NCBI GenBank assembly: GCA_964647625.1
Contig: CAZYHZ010000004.1
Coordinates: 1 to 64,000 of the forward strand
Reading direction: 5' to 3'
From: DASRJG01 sp964647625
Lineage (GTDB): Bacteria; Acidobacteriota; Polarisedimenticolia; Polarisedimenticolales; DASRJG01
DNA length: 64,000 nucleotides
Below are positions 33,393 through 43,560 of this stretch, one piece after another. The position numbers and the translations under genes were made by a program. Below the pieces are notes generated by a model, which did not search any database, was not told the origin of the DNA, and saw only the letters and a program-made list of their open reading frames with translations. Each line of letters starts with the position of its first letter. The stretch's first letter is position 1.

Positions 33393-34304
33393 TCAACTTT
33401 CGGGGGCGGCGGTTGCCGGCTGCACGTCCCACTCGGGACCGAACTGCGCGAGAAACTCAGGACCGAGCAGCCGCCATGGAACCCATGCCGGAAGCATGAT
33501 CACGGAACCGACATAGGGAAGCGCCAAGAGAATGAAGCCAATGCAGCACGTGCACAGACCCGCCACGACGACGACGGCTGCCAGCACGATGCCGATCCCG
33601 ATCAGAAAAATGAGATAACCGGCAAACGCTCCGGCGCGACGTGTGAGCAGAGGCCAAAACCGCCGCCACGCTGCGGGAGCGGCGAGATCGTATTTCCACA
33701 TGACCGGCACGACGAAATGCCGGGTGAGCACGAAAAATACCAGTCCTCCGAGCCAGAGCGGGAATGCAATCAACGCCTCGGCCAGCAAGAGCCACGGATT
33801 GATTTCAGGGAATGCGGTCTCTCGCCAGAGCGAAAGGAAAACGCTCCACATGAGATGACCAAACATCAACACGAAGACCGCGACGATGCCGAGCCCCACG
33901 AGCAGCTGAAAGAGGAACAGCGAATTGCCGATGCGTTTGAACCGCTTCCACGGCTCGACGATGGACGCGCGACCGTGGAGGACGTCGTCGAGGAAGATGA
34001 ACTGACCACGTGCGCTCACCCAGCCCAGCACGGTCGCGAGCACGACGACCACCCCGAGGATGGCACCAAGGATCAACAGCACGAACGGACGGTGAAGGAA
34101 ATTGTGGACGGTCTGCCCGATGTCCCGGCTCGAATCGTTCGACAGATTCCCGGGCCACCGGAAGCTCGTTCCGCCCTCCCCGAGGTGGGCGAGGAACGCC
34201 GCGAACCCGAGGACGAGCCAGAATTCGAGACGGAACGGCCGGAAGAGCATCGTCTTCGTACGCGCCCACGAGCGCTCGAGGGGGCTCAGGTAGTGGATGC
34301 TCAA
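33393..34304 (-). CDS. Multi-pass membrane protein, GPDPase_memb-like or DUF7544-like
   Basis: The 303-residue product has five to six membrane segments with long loops. The start LSPLERSWARTKTMLFRPFRLEFWLVLG and later LDDVLHGRASIVEPWKRF are typical of bacterial proteins named after the membrane domain of glycerophosphodiester phosphodiesterase, though no catalytic domain is present. The TTG start at 34304 lacks a strong ribosome site. Function is unknown. It lies between the Kelch/MopE gene upstream and the Cys-rich peptide gene downstream, all on the minus strand. Confidence 0.7.
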   Translation of the reverse strand: MSIHYLSPLERSWARTKTMLFRPFRLEFWLVLGFAAFLAHLGEGGTSFRWPGNLSNDSSRDIGQTVHNFLHRPFVLLILGAILGVVVVLATVLGWVSARGQFIFLDDVLHGRASIVEPWKRFKRIGNSLFLFQLLVGLGIVAVFVLMFGHLMWSVFLSLWRETAFPEINPWLLLAEALIAFPLWLGGLVFFVLTRHFVVPVMWKYDLAAPAAWRRFWPLLTRRAGAFAGYLIFLIGIGIVLAAVVVVAGLCTCCIGFILLALPYVGSVIMLPAWVPWRLLGPEFLAQFGPEWDVQPATAAPES

Positions 34305-34314
34305 GAGATGACCG

Positions 34315-37300
34315 CTATGGACAACTCGTTGTGACCCGCGGCGACCCGTCGCTCCGCATTCCGTAGCTTCCGGCGCCGCAGCGGTTCTCCCCTCGCGACA
34401 GGTACCAGAACCCGCCGTCCCGGGAGGGAACGCCTGGGTCCGTCAGCGACGTATCCGCCAGATTGTCGAAACACACTTCGTCGGTTGTGTTCGAGCCGAC
34501 CGGCAGCCCGGACGTGCTCCCGCGCACGACGTCGTACTGCGTTGCATTCATCATCGCAGACCAGCTGAACGTGGCCTTGTCGGCGGCCGCTAATAATTTC
34601 CGAGTTTCCGGCAGCGGTGGCATCATCGCTCCCGCGCAGTAGCCGTCGATACACGAATCACCGATCGTGCAGGGGTTCCCGTCGTCGCACGGTCCCGTGG
34701 TCGGAGCGTGCGTGCATCCGTTGACACCCGCGCACGCGTCGGTGGTGCAGGCGTTTCCATCGTCGCAGAGGGAGGCGCCGCCATTGTCCACGACGCCGTC
34801 GCAGTTGTCGTCGAGATTGTTGCAGGTCTCGACGGCATCGGGGTGGATCGCGGCATTCTGATCGTTGCAGTCGGTCGCGTCCTCGGCGTAGCCGACCGGA
34901 GATTGATCGTCGCACGTGACGATCGAGGTCCCTGCGTCGCCGTGCCCATCGCCGTCGGCGTCGCGATACACGTTGTGAAGCCGAGGGCAGCCGCAATACG
35001 ACCCGCCGGTCGACGAGTTCGCGCCGCCACCCCAGATCAACATCCGGTCACCCGTCCAAGCGGCGGAGCCCCGATCGAACGTGGTCGTCGACAAGGGCCA
35101 TGAGGCCATGGGCAGCCAGGCATCCGTTCCTGGATCGTATCGCGCGCCGCCGCTCGCTTGAGGCAAGCTGTTGCCGCAGCCGTGAAAGACGAGCATTTCG
35201 AGGCCGCTCCACACGGCCGCGGGATAATCACACGCGGGCGGAACGTTGGCGCCGGTCGAAGTCGGGAGCCAAACGTCGCCGACCGGATCGTAGCGACCGC
35301 CCGTATTGAGGACGCTGCCACTCGGCGTCGAGCCGCCCCAGACGATCATCTGCTTGCCGGTCCAGACCGCGGTGAAGTCCTTCCGGCCCGTCGGTACGTT
35401 GACGAGCGTGGTCGGTCTCCATGTATCGGTTCGTGGATCGTAGCGTCCGCCCGTATTCGTCCATCCGCCCCACACGATCATCTCGGTGCCGGTCCACACG
35501 GCGGCGTGCGAATTTCGACAGTCCGGAGCGTTCACGATCGACATGGCGAGCCACGAGTCGTGGACCGGGTCGTAACGACCTCCGACGGCACAATTCTGGG
35601 AGGCGTTCCCGCCCCACACGAGCATTTCGGCTCCTGTCCAGACGGTCGTCGCCCAAGCGCGCCCCGAGGGCACGTTGGCGCCGTTCGAGGTCGGCGCCCA
35701 CGCGTCGGCGATCGGATCGTAACGGCCGCCCGTGCTCAACCCGTTACCGCCCCACACGATCATCTCGCGGCCGGTCCAAACGCCGGAGTGCAGCGATCGC
35801 GCGCTCGGCGTTTGCGCGTTCACCGGCGTCGGGACCCAGACGTCCGTCGCCGGCATGTAGCGACCACCTGTGTTGGTCACAGCGAAACCGCGATCCAAAT
35901 AGCCTCCCCAGACGATCATCTCGTTCCCGGTCCAGACGGTGGACGCCCAGATCGTGGGCGCGGGAACCGTTGAGAACGTCGAGGTCGGTACCCAGCTGTT
36001 GGTGTCGGGGCGATAGCGCGCCCCTGTGTTGAGGGGCCAGTTCGTGGTCCCTCCCCAGGCGATCATTTCTTGCCCCGTCCAGACGACGGTGCGCCCGGAC
36101 GCGGTGAGAGGCGGCGCGGGAGCCATCGCCGTCCAGGTATCGGTTTGCGGGTTGTAGATGCCCCCCGTGTCGTTCCACGCGAGCATTCGCGATCCGGTCC
36201 ACGCCGCGAAGTTCCCCGTACCGCCGGATGGAGCGTTGACGGTGGACGTTGGGACCCAGCTATTCGTGCTGGGTGAATAGCGCCCGCCAGTATTGCTGCC
36301 TCCACCCCAGACGATCATCTCCGTCCCCGTCCAGACCGCCGTATGCCCACTGCGCTGCGAAGGCTCGCTGCCTCCGGTGGCGACGGGTTGCCACGTGTCG
36401 GTCGCCGGGTTGTATCGACCGCCCGCAGTGCTGGAGCCGGAAACCGGGCTCCCTCCCCAGACGATCATCTCCGTGCCCGTCCAGACGGCGCTGGCCGCCA
36501 GACGTGGCGTGGGCGTATTCAGATCGACGGCGGTCGGCGTCCACGAATCGGAAACGGGGTTGTACCGGCCGCCGGCGCTGGTGCCGGGGAAGGTACCGAT
36601 GTTCCCGCCCCAGACGATCATCTCGCTTCCGGTCCACACGGCCGTGTGAGATGTGCGCCCTTGCGGAGTTCCGGCCCCGACGGATATCTCGCGCCACTCG
36701 TCGGTCGTCGGATTGTACCGAACACCCGCGTTCGAATACGGGACGCCATCGAGTGTTCCGCCCCACAGGATCATCTCCGTTCCCGTCCAAATCGTACTTG
36801 CAGACCTACGAGGCGACGGGGTGTAGCCCTTGAGGGACATCGCCGTCCACGTATCGGTCGCGGGGTCATACCGGCTGCCCGTGACGAGCTGCCCGCCGTC
36901 TCCGATGCCTCCCCAGACGATCATCTCCGAGCCGGTCCAGACTGCGACGTGACCCGACCGGCCATCGGGAACGTCGACGTGCGTGATGTCCCACGTGTCG
37001 CGCGTGCACGCCGAACCGGTCAGCATCGGAAGGGTGAACGTTCCGGTTGTTTGCGGTGAATCGGCCTTGAGCGACGAACGCTCGTTGGCCCACCAGGCAT
37101 CGAAGGTCTCTCCCGTGCCGGCGGCTCGCGGCAACTCTCCCTCGTACCAGTTCCGACACAAACGGTCGGCGAGCGTCTGGCGGGCGAGCGTCTCCGCGAT
37201 CAGGTACGGATCGTTACCGAGAGCCTGGAACAGCTCGCGCAGCATCGCGCGGTCGCCGGAGCGGCGCGCCATCCGATCCAGTTCGCGCTGAAGCTGCTCG

Positions 37301-37572
37301 CCAGTGATCGGGCGCTGCCAGCGCACCTCGAGCGCGCTCGATTTCCTGAGGTAGTCGTCCACCCGGGCAGCGATCGCCTCGTCGCGCATCACCGCGGAAA
37401 GCGGCGGCTTGGGCGCTGGGTTGTCGTTCGGCCAGCTGCGGTGCGCCCAATAGACCTGCTCGATCGCTCGCTGGGCAGCGACTCGATCCTCAAGCTTCAA
37501 CGGTTCGCGAGCCGAACCGACCGTCGGAAACGCCAGAAGAATTGCGGCGAAGGCCATGGCGCGAGGGGACAC
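34315..37572 (-). CDS. Exported Kelch/MopE-like protein with CP-ending module
   Basis: The 1085-residue product has a signal peptide and an alpha-helical N-terminal region of about 150 residues (VAAQRAIEQVYWAHRSWPND; SurA-like in style), also seen in other Kelch exoproteins of Acidobacteria. About 13 Kelch blades follow, each with HTAVWTGTEMIVWGG and YDPxxDxW. A MopE-like calcium/metal segment (DADGDGHGDAG, CNNLDDNCDGVVDNG) and CDDGNACTTDAC-type repeats lead to the C-terminal module (QYDVVRGSTSGLPVGS; FWYLSRGENRCGAGSYG; ends TSCP). GTG 37572 gives the basic signal-peptide start; ATG 37557 is the alternative. Probably a surface-exposed propeller; ligand unknown. Confidence 0.88.
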   Translation of the reverse strand: MSPRAMAFAAILLAFPTVGSAREPLKLEDRVAAQRAIEQVYWAHRSWPNDNPAPKPPLSAVMRDEAIAARVDDYLRKSSALEVRWQRPITGEQLQRELDRMARRSGDRAMLRELFQALGNDPYLIAETLARQTLADRLCRNWYEGELPRAAGTGETFDAWWANERSSLKADSPQTTGTFTLPMLTGSACTRDTWDITHVDVPDGRSGHVAVWTGSEMIVWGGIGDGGQLVTGSRYDPATDTWTAMSLKGYTPSPRRSASTIWTGTEMILWGGTLDGVPYSNAGVRYNPTTDEWREISVGAGTPQGRTSHTAVWTGSEMIVWGGNIGTFPGTSAGGRYNPVSDSWTPTAVDLNTPTPRLAASAVWTGTEMIVWGGSPVSGSSTAGGRYNPATDTWQPVATGGSEPSQRSGHTAVWTGTEMIVWGGGSNTGGRYSPSTNSWVPTSTVNAPSGGTGNFAAWTGSRMLAWNDTGGIYNPQTDTWTAMAPAPPLTASGRTVVWTGQEMIAWGGTTNWPLNTGARYRPDTNSWVPTSTFSTVPAPTIWASTVWTGNEMIVWGGYLDRGFAVTNTGGRYMPATDVWVPTPVNAQTPSARSLHSGVWTGREMIVWGGNGLSTGGRYDPIADAWAPTSNGANVPSGRAWATTVWTGAEMLVWGGNASQNCAVGGRYDPVHDSWLAMSIVNAPDCRNSHAAVWTGTEMIVWGGWTNTGGRYDPRTDTWRPTTLVNVPTGRKDFTAVWTGKQMIVWGGSTPSGSVLNTGGRYDPVGDVWLPTSTGANVPPACDYPAAVWSGLEMLVFHGCGNSLPQASGGARYDPGTDAWLPMASWPLSTTTFDRGSAAWTGDRMLIWGGGANSSTGGSYCGCPRLHNVYRDADGDGHGDAGTSIVTCDDQSPVGYAEDATDCNDQNAAIHPDAVETCNNLDDNCDGVVDNGGASLCDDGNACTTDACAGVNGCTHAPTTGPCDDGNPCTIGDSCIDGYCAGAMMPPLPETRKLLAAADKATFSWSAMMNATQYDVVRGSTSGLPVGSNTTDEVCFDNLADTSLTDPGVPSRDGGFWYLSRGENRCGAGSYGMRSDGSPRVTTSCP

Positions 37573-37688
37573 TCCAGGTGATATACGCCCGTCGTCACTC
37601 GATTACAAGGCGCGGTGGACGGCTCAGAGGAGCCGGAGTACTCCGAACGCGGACGTTGACCGGTTTGGCCGGAAACCCGCGGGGCAGG

Positions 37689-38735
37689 TCAGTTCGGCGA
37701 CGGCCGCTTGATGCTCATCGGATCTCCGACCTTGAGCCAGCCGCGATCGATCAATCCCTGAATCGTATCGATCACGACTTGCGACTGGATGGGCGCCACG
37801 GCCGTGATTCGACGGAGGTCGCTTTGTCCGTCGCAGAGGGTGATGAGGTACTTTTCGACCATGGAGAGGCTTCCGCTCTTGAGCGCCAGCTGACTCTGCA
37901 GAGGGACCGGAACGATCGACATCGGGTCCGCGGGAGCCAGCTCCGTTCCAGGCTCACTCAGGGATTCTGGAATGGCAGCCAGATCGATCGAGTGGTCCTC
38001 GAGGTCGAGCCCGATCCACGGGTCGTCGACGTTCTTTTCCACGTGTTCCAGGAATCCCTCGACATAGAGCTGGCGGAGGCGCTCGATGACGTGAAACTCG
38101 GTCCCATGCATGTGCAGAATGATCTCGTCGATTTCTCGTTGCCCGTCCACCAGCTCGTAGGCTCGTCGCAACGGCCACGCCGAGTACGGCGTTCCGGAAG
38201 GCTCTTTGGCCGTCTTTCGAAGCACGAAGCCATCTCGAACCAGAAGCTCCTTGGCCAGGCGGCTGGTCTGAATGCGGTGCTCGGCGCGCGCGATGGCGTC
38301 CGCAATGGGCAGATCCATCGAGAGCGGTGAGTCCAGGTCGGTAGCCTCGGGCTCGAACACGAAGTGGCCCGTCCGATGCTCGAAGGCGCACAGGATCGTC
38401 TCTTCGGCCTTCGCTCTGAGCGCCGCACCCATCTCGCCCGTCCCGACCGCGCCCTTTGCGATCAGGACGTCGCCGAGGCGCTGGCCGGTCGCGACGTGCT
38501 CCCGCATCGCCGCGTCGAGCGCGTTCTCGTCGATCAGCCCATGGAACAGGAGGAACTGGCCGAGCAAGACGGGCGGGTCCTGCGCCGCGCACTCGACGAT
38601 GCGCTTGGCCTTCACCTTGAGCGTCGTCTCGCTGTCGCCGTTGCGCACCGTCAGAACGCCCGTCCGGTTGGTGGCTCGAATCCACTCCAGCAGCTCCGCC
38701 AGCGGCATCGTCGAAAGGGATCCGTCGAGAGACAT
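37689..38735 (-). CDS. DUF4388-domain protein
   Basis: The 348-residue product begins with a DUF4388 (PATAN-like) domain (SLSTMPLAELLEWIRATNRTGVLTV, KRIVECAAQDPP). In other bacteria such domains occur with receiver and GTPase-regulatory modules and may mediate protein interactions. The ATG overlaps the TGA stop of the hybrid histidine kinase gene by 1 nt (TGATG), so it is translated from the same message and is the likely output partner. A second region (about residues 270-340) repeats a helical pattern (SMVEKYLITLCDGQSDLRRI). No signal peptide; cytoplasmic. Confidence 0.8.
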   Translation of the reverse strand: MSLDGSLSTMPLAELLEWIRATNRTGVLTVRNGDSETTLKVKAKRIVECAAQDPPVLLGQFLLFHGLIDENALDAAMREHVATGQRLGDVLIAKGAVGTGEMGAALRAKAEETILCAFEHRTGHFVFEPEATDLDSPLSMDLPIADAIARAEHRIQTSRLAKELLVRDGFVLRKTAKEPSGTPYSAWPLRRAYELVDGQREIDEIILHMHGTEFHVIERLRQLYVEGFLEHVEKNVDDPWIGLDLEDHSIDLAAIPESLSEPGTELAPADPMSIVPVPLQSQLALKSGSLSMVEKYLITLCDGQSDLRRITAVAPIQSQVVIDTIQGLIDRGWLKVGDPMSIKRPSPN

Positions 38736-40774
38736 CAGTCAAGCCCCCTCCCCGATTCGACTGCCGGGCTCACGATCCGGGCGATCGCATCCTCGATGAC
38801 CAGGATGCTGAACGGCTTCAGGACCATCGGAGCGCCGACCTCGTGCACGAACCGCTGTGTCTCCGCGCTCGTGCCGTCGCCGCTCGTGAAGATGATGCGC
38901 GTTCCGAGCTCCGCCGACCGTCGGATCGCCGCGGCGTGAACGTCCCTGCCGGAGCCGTGCGGCATTTTCATGTCCGAGACGATCGCGTCGAACGTACCGG
39001 CGGCGATTTTCTCGCGAGCCTCGGGAACGTCGGCCGCTGTCTCGACGATGTGTCCTTTGCCCGCCAGCAGATCTGCAAGAAACGAAACGACCGCCGGCTC
39101 GTCATCTACGATGAGGATCCGCAACGGGCCCATCGGCATCGAAGAATGCGGGATGTCTTCGTTATCGGTCGCTCTCCTCCCCAGCATGATCGGGAGCGTG
39201 ATGACGAATGTCGCGCCCGAGCCCGCGTCCCCTTCGATGGTGATCGTCCCTCCGTGCTGTTCGACGATGCCCTGACAAATCGACAGCCCGAGACCGGTTC
39301 CCTTCCCTTCGGCTTTGGTCGTGAAGAACGGCTCGAACACGCGGCCGCGGAGATCGATGGGAACCCCCGGGCCGGTATCCGAAATGGACACCCGCAGCCC
39401 TCCATCGCGCACTCGGGTCGCGATCCGAATCGTCCGCTCCCCGGTGACCTCCAGGAGTGCCTGCTCGGCATTGTTGAGCAGGTTCAGCAAGACCTGCTGA
39501 ACCTGGTGCGGGTCGAGGAGCGTTCGCGGAAGGTCGGCCTGAAGATCCTCGACCACCGTGATCCGGCTCATCCGGAGGTGGTACGCCTTCAGAGCGAGCG
39601 CCTTCTTGACGATCTCGTTCAAGTCGACGTTCTTCTTCTCGGGCGTGTGCTTGCGCGCAAAGGTCAGCAGGTTTCGCACGATCCGCCCGGCGCGCTCGGC
39701 CTCGGAAGCGGCAATTTCGATGTACCGTTTCGTGCCCGACGGAATGTCCTGACGCAGCGAGAGCTGCGTGTATCCCAGTATCGATGCGAGTGGGTTGTTG
39801 ATTTCGTGCGCGACGCCCGAGACCAGCTCCCCGAGCGCGGTCATCTTCTCGGCTTGTATCAACTGTTGCATCGCCGTTTCGAGACGGCCTCGCGTCTCCT
39901 TGATCGCGACCCCCTGGGCGGCGAGCTGTCCGCGAGTGTCGAGTGCGCGTTTGTTCAGGATCCCGCTCCCGGCTCCTGCGAGGAGCGCCGCCAATACGCC
40001 GAATATCCAGAGGGCCACGCGACCGCTTCCAAGGCGCGCCGAGACGATTCCCGGGAGGGGCGCCACCGAGACGCTCCACACTCGCCCCGCGACTTCGACC
40101 GTGTCCGTCGATCGAATCGCGGCGGCCGCGACGGCTGCCCCGCCGCTCTCGAACAGGACCGTTCCGGCGTCGGACACGGTTTCCCCGTAACGTTCGGCAA
40201 CTTCCGGAACGACCACGCCGTCGAAGAACTCGTCCATGCGGAGCGAACACACCACCGCACCGGAGAAATCCGCTCCGCGAAAGATCGGTGCGGTGACCGC
40301 GAAACCACGGGCACCGCCGACAAGCAGAAGCGGCGCCGAAATGGCGGCGCGGTGCGTCTCTCTCGCCCGCGTGTAGGTCTCGAACCCCTCGCGGTGCGTC
40401 CGGACATCGAAGCCGATCAGGGAGCGATTCGGCTCGACCGGATAGACCCAGCGCACCTTTGCAAGCGCATCCACGGCGACGATCCGGAGACAGTGAGAAT
40501 TGAATCGGAGCGTCGATGCCGCAAATTGGTCGAACTCGCCTTCCGTGACCTCCTGCGAGTTCTCCCAGAAATTCGCCATCTGCTCCATGCCGACGACGTG
40601 ACGCTGGAGCGCCGTGTTGACGCTCCCGGCGAGCCCCCGCCCCGTCATCGCGGTCTCGAGGCGCAGCTCCTGCAGACGCGTGCGGCCCTGGTCGTGATCG
40701 ATCCAGGCGATTCCACACAGGCCGAGCGCCGCCACCACCAACCCCACGGCGATGGGCCGGAACTGGATAGCCAT
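38735..40774 (-). CDS. Hybrid sensor histidine kinase with C-terminal receiver
   Basis: The 679-residue product has a membrane segment near residues 8-24 and another near 253-275, enclosing an extracytoplasmic sensor region of CHASE/dCache type (FDVRTHREGFETYTRARETHRAAIS). The HisKA domain has the phospho-acceptor His323 (GVAHEINNPL); the HATPase has N435 (LLNLLNNAEQAL), DTGPGVP and GTGLGLSICQGIVEQHGG. A receiver domain (about residues 550-675) has Asp601 (VSDMKMPHGSG) and Lys653 (VLKPFS). All catalytic residues are present. It phosphorylates its own receiver; the DUF4388 protein encoded downstream, overlapping by 1 nt, may receive or read the signal. Confidence 0.93.
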   Translation of the reverse strand: MAIQFRPIAVGLVVAALGLCGIAWIDHDQGRTRLQELRLETAMTGRGLAGSVNTALQRHVVGMEQMANFWENSQEVTEGEFDQFAASTLRFNSHCLRIVAVDALAKVRWVYPVEPNRSLIGFDVRTHREGFETYTRARETHRAAISAPLLLVGGARGFAVTAPIFRGADFSGAVVCSLRMDEFFDGVVVPEVAERYGETVSDAGTVLFESGGAAVAAAAIRSTDTVEVAGRVWSVSVAPLPGIVSARLGSGRVALWIFGVLAALLAGAGSGILNKRALDTRGQLAAQGVAIKETRGRLETAMQQLIQAEKMTALGELVSGVAHEINNPLASILGYTQLSLRQDIPSGTKRYIEIAASEAERAGRIVRNLLTFARKHTPEKKNVDLNEIVKKALALKAYHLRMSRITVVEDLQADLPRTLLDPHQVQQVLLNLLNNAEQALLEVTGERTIRIATRVRDGGLRVSISDTGPGVPIDLRGRVFEPFFTTKAEGKGTGLGLSICQGIVEQHGGTITIEGDAGSGATFVITLPIMLGRRATDNEDIPHSSMPMGPLRILIVDDEPAVVSFLADLLAGKGHIVETAADVPEAREKIAAGTFDAIVSDMKMPHGSGRDVHAAAIRRSAELGTRIIFTSGDGTSAETQRFVHEVGAPMVLKPFSILVIEDAIARIVSPAVESGRGLD

Positions 40775-40899
40775 GAATCCTCCGTCGGTCCGCTGCGGGA
40801 AAAGCTAGGGCCGACGGGGTCGAAAGTCCAAGGTGACGGATTAGTGGTTTTTATGGGTCGCGGAGCCGGTACGGCGATGTGACGCGGATCAACCTTCGC

Positions 40900-41433
40900 T
40901 CAAAACGGCTCGACACCCACGTAGGATCCGCCCGCGAGGATGTAGTGCCACGCGTGATCGGGGTTTTTCCCGAGCGCGACCTTGAACAGCTCCTCGGCGC
41001 GCGCACGGTCGCCGTTCAGGTTGAACCAGCAGGCGGCTTTCATGATGCCACTGTCGTCATCCATGTCCATCGCAATGGCACGCTCGAAGAGCGGCTTTGC
41101 TTTCGACCAGTCCTTGGCGACCGCGTAGGACGTGGCGATGCGGTAGAGATCGTTCTTCCCGAGTTTCTTGTCGCCCAGCACACCGTCGAAGAGCGCCTCC
41201 CCCTTGGTCTTGTCCCCGGACAAATACCGGACACGGCCGACGCCGATGCGCTGCCATGAATCGTCGCCTGCGAGCTTCTCGCCTTCCGCGAGCAACGCAG
41301 CCGAGGCCGCCCTGGGATCGGCTCCGGCGAAGTAGGCGTTCGGATCGAACGTCACCTTCGTCTTTGCGACGAGGACGGTCGCTGCTCCGAGGATGAACGC
41401 GGACATGGCATACACAATGTTCGATCGAGTCAT
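40900..41433 (-). CDS. TPR-like protein with N-terminal anchor
   Basis: The 177-residue product begins MTRSNIVYAMSAFILGAATVLVA, a signal anchor, then five helical TPR-like repeats (AEGEKLAGDDSWQRIGVGRV; DKTKGEALFDGVLG; WSKAKPLFERAIAMD; ARAEELFKVALGKNPD). TPR domains mediate protein interactions, so it may be a scaffold in the periplasm or at the membrane. It is convergent with nothing close; the downstream neighbour on the same strand is the hybrid kinase unit 126 nt away. No specific partner can be named. Confidence 0.78.
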   Translation of the reverse strand: MTRSNIVYAMSAFILGAATVLVAKTKVTFDPNAYFAGADPRAASAALLAEGEKLAGDDSWQRIGVGRVRYLSGDKTKGEALFDGVLGDKKLGKNDLYRIATSYAVAKDWSKAKPLFERAIAMDMDDDSGIMKAACWFNLNGDRARAEELFKVALGKNPDHAWHYILAGGSYVGVEPF

Positions 41434-41486
41434 AAGCCGCCCTCAGTGTTACGGGAAGACTGTTCCGGAGCAGTCTAGCCGATCCC

Positions 41487-43442
41487 TCAGTTGAACGGGT
41501 CGATGAGGTCGTCGGTCGCCTCGAATAACATGAACTCCATCAGCTTCTCCTGAGGGGTCATGGGGTTCGCGTTGCACTCGGCGGGGAAGGTCGTTCCCGT
41601 CGTCGTCGCGTTTTCCGGGTGGAAGTCGGAATACATCACGCGCCCGCATTGGTTTGTGGGTTGCACGCCGATGGGCGTATCAAACGTGTAGAGCATCGGC
41701 ACGGTTCCGGGCGGGATCGGCGTGCCGCCCAGGCTGAGCCACAACTTCGACGGGGCCACCACGTTGTCGAAGTCGTGGCGCAACGTCGCGAGCGAAACCT
41801 GGCCGAGCGTGATCGAGGCCCCTGTGTTCAACAGCCAGCTCGCGAGCGTTGCCCCGTCGGCGAAGCTCTGGTTGACGTAGCCGGTCTGCGGATCGGGCGT
41901 CGGAGCCGCTTGCTGGACGTTCCAGGTGGCCGTCGACGACCATGGCGCGTAGTTGTACAGCCAGACGTAGGCGTAGTGCTCGAGGATCACGCGCCCGCCA
42001 GCGCTCGCGTAGTTGTAAAGGGTCTGCTGTGCCGTTGCCGTCCGGGCGTACTGAGCGCCCGCGCATCCGTACAGAACCGCGTCGTATTGGTTGAGCGCCG
42101 CCGCGGTGCCCCAGAGGCTCGGCTCCGTCGGCGTGGTGGGGGTGATCTCCGCTCCCGCGCTGCCGTCATTCTTGTAGAAACGAACGCGCCCGGTGCCGGA
42201 CGGGTCGGTGAATTCCGAGTCCGCGATGCCGATCTTCCGGAGGATGCACTCGAGCGCGGACTGGCCGCCGGTGACGAACGCCATCAACGGGATGTCGCCC
42301 TCTGATTTGTTCCGGGGAAGCCGCGTCGCCGTAGTGGGCACCGCAGTGTTCGAGCACGAGGTCACCGCGGCCACCACCGTCTGCCTGCGCCAACGACCGA
42401 TCTGGACGACCAGCGGGATGTTCGGGCCCGCGGGCACATCCTGGAGCGTGAACTTTCCATCGACTCCCGTGGTCGTGTAGACGAGCGGGCTCCCCGAGAC
42501 GGACGCGCCGCATGCGACTCCGGGGGAGAACGGTTGAACGGCCGCGTTCGGAACGTAGACGTGCGCACCGACGACTGGATCGACGCCGTTGGGCGCAAGG
42601 ACGGAGCCCGTGACGGTCGTCGTCTTTCCCGGAGTGCCGCACACCGTCATCTGGCAGCTCAAGTTCGTGCACGGGAGGATCGCCAACACGGCGCTCGCGC
42701 TGAGTGTCGGCAGCGCGCCCCCTCCGTTCTCTGTGTAACTCAACGTCGCCGTGTTGGAGACCGTCGTACCCGGGTAGACGACGGCCCTGAAGAACAGCAC
42801 CAGGACCTGGCCGGGCGCAATCGTGCCGCCGGAGTACCCGACCGTCGTCGTGGCGCTGGTGTAGCTGTAGCCCCCCGAGCCTTCGACGAGCTTCGTCGCA
42901 CCGGCGTAAGTCGTTGTCGTCAATGTCGCGGACCGTCCGCTGCCGCCGACATAGGACAGTATCGGGTCGAGCTGATCCGTGAACGCGACCGCCGTGTCAG
43001 TGACCGATGACGCGTGGTTCGTGGCGACGACCTTGACGATGACGCTGGTTCCCGGCGCCGCCGTCGCCGTGTCGGCGTACGTCGCTCCGTTGTCGGCCGA
43101 TACCGTCGTGACGACGTCGAGCGACGCGTTGGTGACGGTGTAGAAGAAGACTTGTCCCGCCGGCGGCGTGTCGGACCACGACGTTCCAACCGTCTCGCCC
43201 AGCTTGTTGGCGAGCGTCACGACCCGCTTGGGCTGCGTGTCTCGAAACACATAGTTGTTGGGCCCGCCGCCCGACCACTGGAGGCTCACGCCAGGTAACG
43301 GCCCCGGCCCCACGCTGAGCGAGATCCCGTCCGACGCGCTCGACGACGAGACCGCCAAGACGGCGATGATGAACGGAAGCGCGAGAGTTACGGTGAGACG
43401 GCGCGTGCACGCCCAGAAGCCCAATCCGATTTTCGATCGCAT
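41487..43442 (-). CDS. Exported protein with FnIII-like, DUF11-like and carboxypeptidase-regulatory modules
   Basis: The 651-residue product has a signal peptide (TVTLALPFIIAVLAVSSSSA). An N-terminal FnIII-like module follows (GVSLQWSGGGPNNYVFRDTQ, FFYTVTN), like the FnIII modules of neighbouring genes. Next comes a DUF11-like repeat (NHASSVTDTAVAFTDQLDPILSYV) and a carboxypeptidase-regulatory-like domain (GSVLAPNGVDPVVGAHVYVPN). The last 300 residues have VILEHYAYVWLYNYAPWSS and no family I recognise. It may be a surface-displayed protein. No catalytic motifs were identified. Confidence 0.75.
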   Translation of the reverse strand: MRSKIGLGFWACTRRLTVTLALPFIIAVLAVSSSSASDGISLSVGPGPLPGVSLQWSGGGPNNYVFRDTQPKRVVTLANKLGETVGTSWSDTPPAGQVFFYTVTNASLDVVTTVSADNGATYADTATAAPGTSVIVKVVATNHASSVTDTAVAFTDQLDPILSYVGGSGRSATLTTTTYAGATKLVEGSGGYSYTSATTTVGYSGGTIAPGQVLVLFFRAVVYPGTTVSNTATLSYTENGGGALPTLSASAVLAILPCTNLSCQMTVCGTPGKTTTVTGSVLAPNGVDPVVGAHVYVPNAAVQPFSPGVACGASVSGSPLVYTTTGVDGKFTLQDVPAGPNIPLVVQIGRWRRQTVVAAVTSCSNTAVPTTATRLPRNKSEGDIPLMAFVTGGQSALECILRKIGIADSEFTDPSGTGRVRFYKNDGSAGAEITPTTPTEPSLWGTAAALNQYDAVLYGCAGAQYARTATAQQTLYNYASAGGRVILEHYAYVWLYNYAPWSSTATWNVQQAAPTPDPQTGYVNQSFADGATLASWLLNTGASITLGQVSLATLRHDFDNVVAPSKLWLSLGGTPIPPGTVPMLYTFDTPIGVQPTNQCGRVMYSDFHPENATTTGTTFPAECNANPMTPQEKLMEFMLFEATDDLIDPFN

Positions 43443-43560
43443 TTCGCCCCTCGAGCGCGCCGTCCGTGCGACGCGGCCGCCCGTGTATCTACGGACAAGG
43501 CTCGGGGTTGTCCAGGTTTTTCATGGGCCCAGTGAGCTTTCAGGCGGCCGTCACCCTCCT

